The notes under the pieces: model-generated
Databases searched by the model: none
Seen by the model: the letters and a program-made list of their open reading frames with translations, nothing else
What the model was told of the DNA's origin: nothing
Assembly (NCBI RefSeq): GCF_009870125.1
Contig: NC_046682.1
Span: forward strand, 1,612,001 to 1,676,000
Length of the DNA: 64,000 nucleotides
Direction of reading: 5' to 3'
Origin: Drosophila pseudoobscura
Taxonomy: Eukaryota > Arthropoda > Insecta > Diptera > Drosophilidae
Shown: piece by piece, positions 22,766-35,800 of the stretch
How the letters are laid out: each line of letters starts with the position of its first letter
Numbering within the stretch: the first letter of the stretch is position 1
Position numbers and translations under genes: made by a program

Positions 22766-25700
22766 CTAGGTACAGCATACACAAGCCATATAAAACTCAG
22801 CAGCCGTATCTCTAAGGGGAAAACATTAAGATTTTCAAAAAATTAAGAAAGAAACCCGTACCATAAAAACATATTATTCATTAAACATTTTCGGTGACCA
22901 AAATCTATCAGAAGAGTTTGATTTGGTGCCAGGGCATTATTGGCTATTTCACCAAAAAATTAAAATTTTCCGTTGGAATGAAATTAATTCCTAAAGATTG
23001 AAGTATTTAAAAAAAATATCTTTGTATCCATCTGTCGTGGCGAGTCTTTGATTTTTCGTCCATATTAATGATTTACTCATTATTCCAACATTGACCTCTA
23101 GTTTTTTATTTCCGGTCCGTTTAAGCTACAAGGTGTTCGGGTAGGATTTATGCATCTGCACAGAATTGCAAAGTTCAATACAACTACATAGGTGCAAGAA
23201 ACTTAAGTTATGTGAAAAAACTGTAAAAAATAATAGATTTTAAATTTTTTTAAATTAAACTAATTTCTGAAAAAAAAAAAATTATTAAACAATTCTTACG
23301 CTCCAAATCTATCAAAAGAGTTGGTTTGGTTCCCAGCGTCGAAAAAATGTTGAATTTTCTTGAGTAGTGTAATCAGTTTCATCTTAAACTCAATAGGAAA
23401 ACACCTAGCAATGTTAACCAGCTATTCCAATAAATTAGTTGATCAAAACTATAGCATAGCGAAGTAGAAATCGTAATGCGTGCAAATTGATTGATAATCA
23501 CCGGTCCCCAAGGAATTTATTTCGTGAAGTCTTAACTGACAACAGAATACAATACACACAGCACAGACATATTAACGAATAAAATAAGGTTCAAGGGTAG
23601 TTGCGTAGCTTGCTCATTTTTTTCAGACGAATGTGCAAACAAGAGTACCCAAAGCTCGCCGTCGGGAAATTGTTAAACGGTATTTAAACATAACAAGCAG
23701 CACCAGCGCTGGGACCGGGACAAAGGCGGGCTAATCCCAAGACGCACGCACACAACAGGAAGCAACCACAAAAATTTGTTATTTCAACAGTAACAGAGCA
23801 CCAGACCAGCGACATCAGTCATGCAAGGATAACACCAACAATAAGGCGTATCAACGCGACACAATGCAGGGGGACACTAATGAAATAAATGGAACAGAGC
23901 TGATGAAGTTGAATGGGGTGAATGGGGTTGGGGAAGGGCGACTTTAAATATGGGCATATGAAGTGGGTGGTCGTTAGTGAAGTCGCAGTCTGGTTACCTT
24001 TGGGCTGGCGTTTGCGCAGGTTGGCATGGAAGCCAGCGTAGAAGTACTCGGTGAGCTAATCCGTTTACAACATATAAATCCCATTGGGGAGTAGAAGCCA
24101 TGCCACGGAAGACTGTTAAGCTGTATATTAATAGAGGGTTTGATGATGAAGCAAAGGCCTTGAAGGCAAACGCAATATATGTAAGTCCATCCCGTTTCAT
24201 CCCAACCCCCCAACATGAGTCAAATTAGGAATAATTTTTGTGTGTCTATATAATACGATTCTTTACTTTACCTACATAGGTCGCTTTTAATTCTTGTTTC
24301 GGCCGTGGCCCTCGGCGGCTAAGGCTCAGGCTCATAATGGCACTCAACACGTAATATAGAAACTATAGCTCCGGCCTACGCTCTACCCTCCCCCGGCAGA
24401 CCGCTCACACTCAAGCATTTCGAGCTCTGCTCTGGTGCTCTATCTTTCAGCTGCATTTGATTTATTTGTGTGCAACACAATAAAGGCAGAGGTAAACTGT
24501 AACAGTATATGGCAATGAAAGAAAGAGATGGACGCTGCATAAAGGTGCTGGCTCTGTCTGCGGCCACAGGGTGTTGCTGTTCGTGCTGGTTTTACTTGTT
24601 GTGGTTGTTTCAAAGATGGCTCTGACTGAACAAAGGCTCTTTATTCGGCGTCAATAAAGTGGTGCGTTTAACACACACCATCGATTGCCGTTGGCACGCC
24701 CCGTCAACGATGACTTCTCATATTCTCACACTACCAGAGTTTTATCAACGAGCTGAATCTGGTTTTTTTTACGTGATAAGTCGCATTGTAAATTAAAATG
24801 TGTGAAAATTTTAGAAACATTCAGTGATCTGTATCTGAAACTAATGAAAGGATACAGGTGTGCGATTTCTCTCAAAGCACCCAATTCAATAGGAGAACCT
24901 TTTGTACATACATATGTATGTATGTATGTGCCTTCATAAGTATGTATCTCCTGTGGTACTTTTTAAAATTCATATCGCCTAAAATTAATCAGAAAATAAA
25001 ATAGAGAAAAAAACTTTTTATAGTTACTGAAAACTGAAACTGAAAATGGGGTTTATTACATCTTCACATCGGAGTTGCGACAAGTGCGGTGTTAAGTGTT
25101 TCTGTTAAGTGAAAAATTTTGGGCAATTTTATTCGATGGTCGTGTTGTGCAACTACCACCATCAATATGATGCAGCATTACTCGTACAGCACGCCCACTA
25201 TTTGAAAAAATAACTAGCTCAATCAGATAATATGCAGGTATCTGGTTTCAAGTGCGTCGCTACCGGCAACATCTGTCGCCCCCGCCCATTTTCTAAACCA
25301 ATTCGAAGCTTTTATAACTTAAATAGGTGGTGTTTTACATAAATTTCTTAAATAAATATATGTACTATGTATACTTTCTTTAAGTTCATTTAAATTACAA
25401 ATCTTGTGCCTAGGTATGTGCATATTGACGGGAATCCTAGTCAAAGCTTTTTCATTATAAATTATTGATCAAGATTATATGTATGTACACATAGGTACAT
25501 ATCAATTATATTTTATAAGATGGAAAATGTTTCCTTTCTTTGAAACTGTATTATTATCGATTAAGATATCTATGCAACAGTTGACTAGTTACACGTCAGA
25601 ATTGGCAAGGTTATTGTTATTACATAAAGGAAAAAATAACCAACGCACATAATCGTTTGGCTTATGTGACATTGGACACCATTTATACTTATACATACGT

Positions 25701-27480
25701 ATGTACATATATGAAAACCCAGGCTCGACGGCGTCTATAATTACAGGATGGAACAAATAAGGGTAGGATTTTGGGCAGTACAACTTCCAGTTCCGCTCTT
25801 TTCCATTGTACTCTATGTCCGTACGAAAGGCCTTTTTCTAGACAAAGTCAAATGGCATGGGACCGTACCAGAGCTAACAGATTTAGCTCCAACTGCGTAT
25901 TTAGTTTAATAAAAAATGTATAAGTATATATAAAAACACATCACTTAAGGGATATATGAATACCCACAGTTTCACAGTAATAACTTCTATGTTGCTGACT
26001 CAGAATAACTATAGAAAGAGTGTACATAAATTCAGTACTGTTTCGCATTAATTCCACATTTGAAAGCTTGATTCTGTGTTGTATTACTTTTCATTCAAGT
26101 GGAAAAGGACAAAAGTCGTTAATTTGTTTATTGGATTTCGCAAAGTATACAGTTTCGAGTGTTCAAAATGCACTCAACAACGACCAAATAATAACAGGCA
26201 GCAACAAAGGCAGCAGCCAGCATGTTACCATCATTGCCGCCGGGAACGAAACAAAAGCAGGGCAGGAGAACTGGAAGTATTGTGCATTTCTATTCTATGG
26301 TACTTCCACCCTTGTCTTACTTCCCCTGAAAGAATTTCAGATGAGCCCACTAAGCTAAACTAATAGGGTATATGGCAGTTTATTTTAGAGCGATCTTCAA
26401 ACGAAATGCGAAATACAATTTTTGTAAGCTCAAAGATGTGATAACTATTATAATTTTACACATATTTATATGTTGTTTTTTTTTTTTTGATCCCCCAACC
26501 TATACATATCTACATGCATCTCCTATGAGTTGTTTATCATCACCGATCTCCATTGTTAGGTCGCAAGGCGGCACGCTCCTTAATTATACTTAACTTTAAA
26601 CATATTCACTTTCATTTGTATAATTATTATTATTATTATTCGGACTTATTCCGTCCACACACAACCCACACATAGTAGAATACCAGCTCTAATTACACCA
26701 GTATCAGACACAAAAAAACGGGTACCGAATAAAACTTATTTTATATGTTGTAGTGGTTGCATTTGTAGATTGTTGTAAAAAATTGTAATTTTGTTGAACG
26801 GGTTGAGTTTATTACCAATAATATTTTAAATGTAGTACTATTTTTCTTGGCGGGTTACTGGTACTTAAATTGTGAAAGTCTGTGTATATTATTGTTAGAT
26901 TCTAAGGACCGTGTCAACTGCCCAAGGCATTGACGAACAAACGGCGCCGAGTTGGCAGCGGGCCCGATTAGAAACGAAACATAGGTGAAAAACAAGTTGA
27001 AACCCCGCATCATTGTCGCGGGGCATCATGGAAATCTCCGCCATAGAACAACTTTTTGGTGCCTCTTGCAAGATATTGGCAAAATCTGGTTTCCCTTTAA
27101 CGGGATTGTGTTAAATATGTTTAAATATATTGGTATCGCAGCCTTATTATAGTTCTCAAACGTTTGAAACAGCGGATAAACGTTATAGCTATTCCTGAGA
27201 ACTGAAACGTCAGAAACTGATTTTACTGGAAGAATTTATGGTTATTGGTTATACATCTGAATCTTGCTAACTATTAATCCTCGTTCCTAACATCTTGGTT
27301 AAAGGAGCGCAGTCTTGTGTCAACAAAATGTCAATGTATGTACTAGTAGCTATTCAACAATAAGAATATTAAACATGGCATAAATGAGAAGAAGGCAAAT
27401 ACAGTGCTAGAGTAGTAAGATTAGGATGGATAGGAGTAGGCAGTCGCTAGCGAGTAAAACCTCTCCAGATCGCTTGGGCC

Positions 27481-27527
27481 TGTTAGCCTCACAAATAGAA
27501 TTTGGTTTTCTATTCGAGAGGCTAACA
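27481..27527. repeat. 47-nt hairpin, 17 pairs with a 3x3 internal loop
   Basis: TGTTAGCCTC at 27481-27490 pairs perfectly with GAGGCTAACA at 27518-27527. Inside it, AATAGAA (27494-27500) pairs with TTCTATT (27508-27514). Between the two stems is an ACA/CGA internal loop, and the terminal loop is TTTGGTT. Flanking bases do not extend the pairing. Confidence 0.8.
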
Positions 27528-28149
27528 TCCGACCGAAATTATACCACAATTATACCAATTATACACTGAGATACCATATGACGCATAACACTCATATGAC
27601 CCAATACAAGAGGTGTCATAGTTTATATCCAAAAATGTATTTCTTATAATAGAAATCAAACAAGTGTTAAAATTACACAATTATTCATAGTCCTGCATTT
27701 CCATGGAATATATTTCATATACATTCATCCCGAAATTATATTTCGGCATATCATTTTTATATTGGAATATAATTTCATTAGACCTCTTTTTCGTTATTCG
27801 AATAATCATTTTATCCTTTAATATTCTCTCCTATAAGAAAGTTGATTCTTAATAAAAGTATTTCCTCAACGTCTCTCTTAAGAGCCAAATAAGTTATTTG
27901 TAAATATGAAGTATAAAGATATGAGAGGATGTGAGGAGATAAGGAAAAAAAAGCAGATCGAAAAATCGTACGTTCGCGACCGGTACTTAATTCAATTTAA
28001 AAAACACTAAAGAGTAAATTTATTGTGTAAATACTCAGTGGAAACCTTAATTAATCCTATTTTAAAATAAACAAACTGTTGAAGAATATTCTCTACCGTT
28101 TCGTAGATTTTTCCATTTTACTAGATTAAGCCAATGTCGATTAGACAAA

Positions 28150-28560
28150 AAATGAGTAAGCGGCGTGGACACGCTACGTAGACACTGAAATTTAATTTCT
28201 TCCGTATGCCTATAATGATCCGATCAGATTCAGATTCTACAGTCTGGAAGATATAGTCTCTATGATTCTGCGTTCTCTCGTATCATCAAAGTTGTGAATG
28301 CAGCATATTTTTGTCCTTTGTGGGGGCGGAAGGAGTCTGGATACAAAATTTCGTTGCTGTAGCTCTTACACTCTCTGAGAACTAGACGTCAAACAGGACA
28401 GACGGACAGACAAACATGGCTCTATCGACTCGGCTATTGATGCTGATCAATAATATAAATACTTTATGGGGTCAGAAAGGCTTGTTTCTGGGTGTTACAC
28501 ACATCCACTTCCCCACAAATCGAATATAACCCTATTATCTTTTTGAGTATCGCTAACAAA
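28150..28560 (+). repeat. Dispersed repeat, internally deleted copy
   Basis: It has the 'gatccgatcagattcagattct' and 'tttgtgggggcggaagg' blocks, then GACAGACGGACAGACAAACA, 'tatcgactcggctattgatgctgatc' and 'actttatggggtcagaaagg', and ends at '...gagtatcg' near 28550. This copy preserves the family's right end best. Confidence 0.7.
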
Positions 28561-29134
28561 ATGCTATTGAATTGCCTGTTCCGCAATTATATTCTATTGA
28601 CGAATTTACATTTTTTTTCTCTTTTATATTATTATTTTATATAAATATTATTTTTATTTTGTGCCGCATGATATGTCTTCCTCTATTTTTTGCATCACTA
28701 TTCGGACAGATTGATTTTTTACAGGATATACAGGAGTCTGGAGCGAAATAAAAGGGCTAAAATCGAATACATTTATAAAAGTCTCCCAAACGGTTTGACT
28801 GATTTTAATGACTTAATGATTTTAATGACTTAAACAACACATAACATGTATTGTATAAATTACATAAATCATTAGCTCAAAGCTCAAGCTGACTGACCAT
28901 ACCGTTTGCACTGACTTGGCAATTAACTTTACATACATACATATATCTTTCTGTATCTGTTTCCATATTTGTACATATGTATTTGCCAAATTACCACCCC
29001 TAAAATCTTGAAATCGCAAACTACAAGCTCAATAAAATAACCGCACAGCACAATTACCGAACTATAAGAAATGGCAATTAGAAAATACCTTTTTCATTTG
29101 TCCCGTAAGTTTTAGCGTTATGTATCTTCAGTTT

Positions 29135-29178
29135 TTATACCCGCGGTTTGAAGAGTAAAGGGGTACATTAAATTCGAA
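29135..29178 (-). repeat. Terminal fragment of the dispersed repeat
   Basis: TTATACCCGCGGTTTGAAGA followed by GTAAAGGGGTACATTAAATT is the reverse complement of the family's usual end (AATNTACCCCTTTACTCT... with a GGGTATAA tail). Confidence 0.5.
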
Positions 29179-29766
29179 ATTGATTTTCATTATCGTACAC
29201 TAGTTTTATTTACAGATAATTTGCAATGCTTTTATTCGTACAAATTTGTTGTTTACTTTTTATTCAAAAATTACAAATACATATTTAAGGCCATACGCCT
29301 TAAAGCGGTTACAGAACACGCATACCTTCTTTAAATAACGAGTGATAAGTAAACTGTTAGGAAAGTAATACAAATAATCCGTCCCATATAAGGGGACATT
29401 TGACTGAATTGGTAGTCTTTACTTATTGTGAGGGCTTTCACAATTTTTTCTAAGTTATAGAAAATGTATTGAATATGTGTTTCTCAACATCGAAAACGTA
29501 AGATTCGATTCAATTTGATTCCAGGAAGTTAGTCTGTTGCTCGCATAAGTCGACTGAAATTGTGTAAAATTTGGCTTTGGAGCATGTTTTTGAATAAATA
29601 ATTATTTACATTTCAAATAAAATTGTACCTCGACCAAGACCAAGGGTTACCTGAATTTTTTCATCAATCTAATCAAATCAATAGACCCATCCGCTCACCT
29701 TTAGTAACGTATGCACATATGTATGTATTAGGGTACACGAATGTTAGTTACACATGTATATACGGA

Positions 29767-29772
29767 TTTATT
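29767..29772 (-). promoter_or_regulatory. Gyf: Gyf polyadenylation signal
   Basis: TTTATT on the plus strand reads AATAAA on the minus strand, 112 nt past the Gyf stop codon. It is the first canonical hexamer after the stop. Confidence 0.6.
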
Positions 29773-29883
29773 TTGAACAACGGTTAAGTCCAATTATTAG
29801 CCGGCCTTCAATTCAAATCTATATTTAATAGGGTTTCTCATTATATAAAAAACTTGAGGTTGTCGTTGCCGCTTTCGGAGTGG

Positions 29884-32800
29884 TTATGGTCCGTCGACAT
29901 AGTCCCGAACGCCAACATTAATGCGACCCTCAGCAGCGGTTACCGAAAAACCGAGAATTCGTGCGTCCAACTTAGTCATTTTGTTCTTCTTGACTTTCTT
30001 CTGCTTGTTCTGTGGACGGAACGTTGTCAACGATATAAGGAAGAGTCAAAAAATTGTACCAACCTTGCTTTCGGTATTATCGTTCCCTGATGGTGTTATA
30101 GCCGGAGCGGGCTTGCACATATCATCATTGTGCGCGTTTTGAGCACGCTGCAAACTCTTGTATTTACTGCGCCGCTCCAAAAATTGTTTGGCAAAGTCCG
30201 AAGATTCTTTTCCGTCGCCTGAAAGTTTTTGTTATATTAGACCGTGATTAATTATTAATTATTTATTGTATTAAATAACCGTAATACAATAAATAATTCA
30301 TAAGAAAATTAATTAATAACAATAAAGACAAAATGCAACCCTTGGAATGTACTTTGCACGAAGAAAAAATGGGTTTGTAGCTCTGGATAACTAGATTTGT
30401 AACATAAAACTTGCAAAACACCCCCAAATCATTTTTAAAAATTCATTTTAAAAATTCGAAATCTCAAGCGGTAATATCCACTACAATTTATAATTTAAAA
30501 ACAGAATTGTTAGACCTTTCGCAGGATTTTTGATTCGTGTCGATGGAGTGGATATACCTGAAGATATGACTCAAAATTGGATTTTGTACACCCTTTTTAA
30601 TGATTTTTCTACTTTTCCAATAAAAAATATATTTTGTTCTATGGTATGGTCCTATTTTCAGAAGTTATTTATTTGGGTGCATTATTTCGCAACAAAATTG
30701 CCCACTAATAATGTGGATATCCATGCCATTTATACGTTTGATGACGTGACGCATTAATCAGGATAACAACGGATAAGACGGACAAGAGCGACTATTCGTC
30801 CGTCTGTTTCTATCCTAACTGATTTGTCCGGTTTGAAACTACAGCTTTTTATAGCCTCGTTTCGTTAGACGCAAAGCGCCCAAGTGAGATCAACAAATAA
30901 TAGCGACATAAACAATCTGTTTCCGCTAGATAGCTTAAAAGCAAACAGTATTCGGCAAAGATATATGTAAATAATTGTTATCAACTCGGTCTGACTTATG
31001 CTAGGGATCTGGAAACGGGATTTTCGGCAGATATTTTAACTAAATCTATAACTTTGCAAGCTCTATTGATTTCTAATTTGACAAATAAATGCAATTGTAC
31101 GTTATTTATATACGTATCGTGTGCGTACCAAGGTATATGCGCACATAGTCCTTCACTTCATATGGTGCCTCTAAGTCCTGCAAAAATGCAACAAACGTGG
31201 GTACTGCAAGTATGATACAAATGTTAAGATTTAGTGATAAACCCATCGCTGAAAATATCTATTTACCATCCACTTTGGCGGTCATATTGTCCAAGCTTCT
31301 CATACACCAGCTAGTAAACTCGTTTTCATATTCATTAACTTTATTGCTGGCCTGGTCTATGGACCCCTTACCAATCGATTTTCTATCCTTGTCCTTTTCT
31401 TCTGCCGCCGTAGGTGCCGCTTTGGGATTCGGCCTTACCTGACTCGTTTTGTTCTTCTCCTGAAGCTGTCCACCAACAGCTTTGGTCGTTTTTGTCACAT
31501 TCTGCATGCTCGGCAAGGTCTGGCTCTTCCGCAAATTCCGCGGTGATTCTAAGACAGTTGTCGATTTTGGCTGTGCGTGTATGCTATGTTTTTCCGCCAA
31601 ATGCAGACCAGCGACTAGAACCGCCGCAGCAGTGATTGGTCCAGCGCCACTGGCACTGGCAGACGGTTGCAAAATAATTTGATTGACCGACGGGGAACTG
31701 GGATCATCCCATAGACGAGTACCTGTTGACAATGAAAGCGAAGAAGAGGTGGATGCATTCCAAGCCTTATTGGCAGTTCCCCAGATGTTGGACAGGCCAC
31801 ACGTGCCACCCACATTTGATGCTATGGCAGCCTGTTGCTGTTCTACTTCGCGACGCCTTTGCTGTTCCATGAGCTCGTTGGCCAACCGCTTGGCCTCCTC
31901 TGCTTGAATATCAGCCAGGCTCATAACGGGCGCCGGAGCGGGTGCTGCCTGCCACTTTAAAAGAGCATCGTTCGCCTCGGCTGCAGCTGCTGCAGAGGCA
32001 CGCATTTGTTTGTCCAACTGTTCCTGCTGTCGCTGCTGATCCGCGCGTCGTTCTCTCCTTTCTGCCTTTTGTATCTCAGCCAGTCCAGGCGCGGCGCTGT
32101 TGGCTTTCGGCGATCGAAGTGACCATGGCGCAATTGATGTAGCAGCCGAACGAGTAGATGCTTGTAAATCCCCCGGCTTGGCAACGACATGCTTGGTGCT
32201 CACTGCAGATGCTGCTATTCCTAGGAAATATCAACACAAAAAGCTCTATAAAAGTAAGATTAAGCAAAGCGTGCCAATTGTTCCGCTTAAAACTGAAGCA
32301 TGTGCCCAGTTTTCTTGTAAAAAATTTAAAAAATGATTAACTATTCAGGCCAAAAATCCAATTAGGTAGCAAATAGTAATGACTTTAAAACAATCAAGTT
32401 TAGTCCGCTACCGCTATCGGTAGTCTCGAAAAATATAGCTTTCGGCAAAAATGGTTTTCCACCCGGGTCTACGTGTAGCGGCAGCGCAACAACAGAACAT
32501 TTTCCAATGCCCACGGAAGACGGTTTTAAATTGTTAGAAAGCCACCACCTCCCAAAACAACACAGAGGTAGAGGATAGGCGGTAGAGCTTGGTGGTAGAA
32601 TCTCTCTATGGACGTAACTTTTGAGTTAGCCATCAGAGGACATAATACACAACTCTCTTAACTACTCAAAGGGAAAACGGATCTCTTAAAGAGACTGGCG
32701 TTTGCATAATAACATTCAACCTACTAACCCTACCGGAGTACATAATGATTGGATACCAACCCCAGACAATATATACCACATCCAAAGAAATGCAACAATT

Positions 32801-35800
32801 GCTTCCAGTTAGGACACCTCCAAAAATTTGCAAAAACAAACAACTTTGCTTTAATTGCGGAGAGGACTTCCACATTGACACGACCACACAAGAGAAATGT
32901 AACAAAGCCCAGCACTGCATTAACTGCAATAACGACCAGCACTCTTCGAACACACATAACTCCAAGCAATGAAAGCCACAAACAAATGCGACAACAAAAC
33001 AGCCCTCTCAATGCTACGGACATGAAACACAGATAATACACCCCACTCATTCTCTTCAGTCACCAAAACCACACAGGCCTCTACGCAATCCCAACAACAA
33101 TACACAGCATCACAACAACAACACACAACATCACAACAACAACAACACCCCCAGCAAGCATCCACATCCAAACGCAAAACCGTATCGTAATCTGATATCG
33201 ACTCAGAAATAGACAGTAAGTTGAACACCCTAACAAATTCCCATAAAAACATAAACAACAATGTAAAAATTCTACGACTGACTACCTCTAAGCGCAGATT
33301 AGCAGCAATAAAGGCTGCGGACAAATTAAAAAGCTCAAGCAACAAAAAAACAAGACAGAAAAACCCCAATACTGACGCCTTGAGTAGCAACAACTGCTCA
33401 ATGGAAATAGAATCCGACTAAAACTAACACATCAAGTAAAAACAATCCAAATAATCAGCACTCAAGAGACAAAAACTTACAAAAATGACTCTTACAATGA
33501 TCGAATGGAACCTTCGAGGCTACATAAACAACTACAATGAATTACAAATTATTATTAAGCAATACCAACCGCATATAATTGTTTAATACTCACAATATAC
33601 CCATTCCCATCAACTTTACGCTAAAAACTACTCACCCAATTTTGGGGGAGCAGCAGTCTCCACACACAACTCAGTCCAATCAAATAAAATACATTTACAA
33701 ACTGACTTCGATGTAACTGCTATTGAAGTTGAATCGAAGAAAAAATTCAAAATAATTTCTGCATACATATCGCCAAGCCGAAATTTTAACGAAAGTAACC
33801 TACACAATGTTCTCAGAAATAACTCAAGCTCACTTATTTTAGGTGATTTCCACAGTTGGAGCTTTGGGGCTCACCAAAAAATAACGTAAGAGGCAATACA
33901 GTAGCCAAATTCCTAAATAACACCAACTTTATACTCTTAAACGACCAATCCCCCACACACTTCACCACACACAATACACACATATCGACCTATCATTTTG
34001 CTCTCGAGACTTATACGCTAACTGGAAAATCATCGATGACCTTCACGGAAGTGACCATTTCCCTATCCTCATTACACTCTTTCACAAACAAACAGAATAA
34101 AACGCAAAACAACCCAATCTTCAAAATTAACTCAGCCAACTGGGATGCATTTAAGGACAAAACTGACTACATTAAAATAAAAAATTCGCCCTCAAACAAT
34201 ATCAATATGATGATTCTTCATCATGTCTAAATAAAATTCTACTACAAAGCGCCCATCTTACCATCCCACAAACATCAATTTAAAATCATTCCAGAAACGT
34301 TCCGTGGTGGAACAATGGACTGCAAACTCTCAATAACGAAAGAAAACAAGCATGGAACAAACTAAAAAAACACATTAAAACTACAAACATCATTAGATTT
34401 CGAAAAGCAGAGGCAAATTTAAAAAAGAAATTATATCTGCCAAAAATAAGTCACTTTTACTTCAGAAATCCAACCACAAACATAGACAAGTCAAACCTAG
34501 TCAAATATAAGACGCTTTTGTGGATTCAATAATATGAAAAACATCCATACAATTATCCATCCGACCACTTTACAGCCAACTTCAGATAACCCCTCCATTG
34601 CCAATTCATTTGCTGAATACTGGTCCGATCAGTCCAAAGATTCCAACTTCTCACCCATGTTCACTAACAACAAATATTCAATTTCCAAATATCAAAACTA
34701 TCCTCCATCGTAATCTGCTCAGAAAATATAATCACCACACATCAATAGAACTTTCCTCCGCACTCTCAAGCTTAAAGGATCATTCACCAGGTATTGATGG
34801 AATCTCCTACCCAATGATTGCAAATACATCCCCAGCAGTTAAAGATAGAATTTTAAAACACTACAATAACATACTTAATAACTATATACCCCAAACTTAC
34901 AAAATAGGTCTTGTTATACCAATAGCTAAACCCGGTTGCATCAAAACATCAATAACCTCATACCGCCCGATTTCTCTAAACTCTTGCTTCGCAAAAGTTC
35001 TAGATAAAATCATAGCCAAGAGGTTGTGGTGGTTTTTTACTACAAACATACAATACAATACAATAAAAGAGAAAAATCAAATGTCGCATCGCAAACAACC
35101 TATCGAGCACTTTTCTGCATAACGGAATGCCCCAGGGATCACCGATATCAGTTATTTTATTCTTAATAGCATATAATAAACTAGCAAAGCTCGTTACTAT
35201 CCAACGAAATCTCACATTAACAGCCTATGCAGATGATTTTCATATTATTATCAAATTTAAAGAAAACCAAACCCAAGAAAATTTAAATCTCGACGACCTA
35301 TTCCAAAAAATCTACGAATGGTGTTCGTAAACATAACTTTAAATGCACAATAGCAACAAGAAACCTAAACATACCGAGTGTAGGCCACTTAAAAATATTA
35401 GGACTCACATTCGATTCAAAATATAAATGGACTAGACACATAGAAGACTTAGCTAACTCTCTCTCCAACAAAATGAATATAATAAAATGTCTCTCCAGTA
35501 ACAAGTTCAATTGCACTACGCATACACTAATATCAATCACAAAAGCAATAATAGTGTTTAAAATTGACTACGGACTAGTATTTTACGGCAATTCCTCAAT
35601 AACTCGCCTTAAAAAAATTAAAACCATCCTAAACTGTGCAGTAAGGATAGCTTTGGGAGCATTTAGGACAATCCCGATTACAAATCTTTTAATGGAAGCT
35701 AACATAAACACAGTTGCAGATCGACGTGACTTTCCACAAGCCAAACTAATAAAAAACCTCTATTTTCCAAACAACTCACCACTTCACAACATCTCAATCC

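Larger units (their letters stand above)
19951..29766. other. Spacer between fd102C and the Gyf 3' end
   Basis: Nearly 10 kb with no recognised coding exon. It contains a perfect 11-bp-stem palindrome (20708-20734), a GC-rich promoter-like stretch at 20870-21070, an inverted repeat fragment (22640-22760), a GC-rich block at 23640-24730 and a long hairpin (27481-27527). Further repeat pieces lie at 28150-28560 and 29135-29175. A minus-strand donor CCCAAAG|GTAACC near 23998 may belong to a further 5' exon of fd102C. Regulatory DNA of fd102C is the simplest content for the rest. Confidence 0.5.

Noticed and set aside
23974..24216. Minus-strand frame with donor near 23998
   Set aside because: The donor is plausible, but the three frames give no convincing peptide and no matching acceptor was chosen. 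At most it is a 5' UTR exon.
26998..27030. CCCCGC...GCGGGG inverted repeat
   Set aside because: Only a 6-bp stem, too short to separate from chance.
32666..33393. Minus-strand Cys/Val-rich frames in Gyf intron 4
   Set aside because: They are antisense readings of the LINE Gag-like region with its zinc knuckles on the plus strand.
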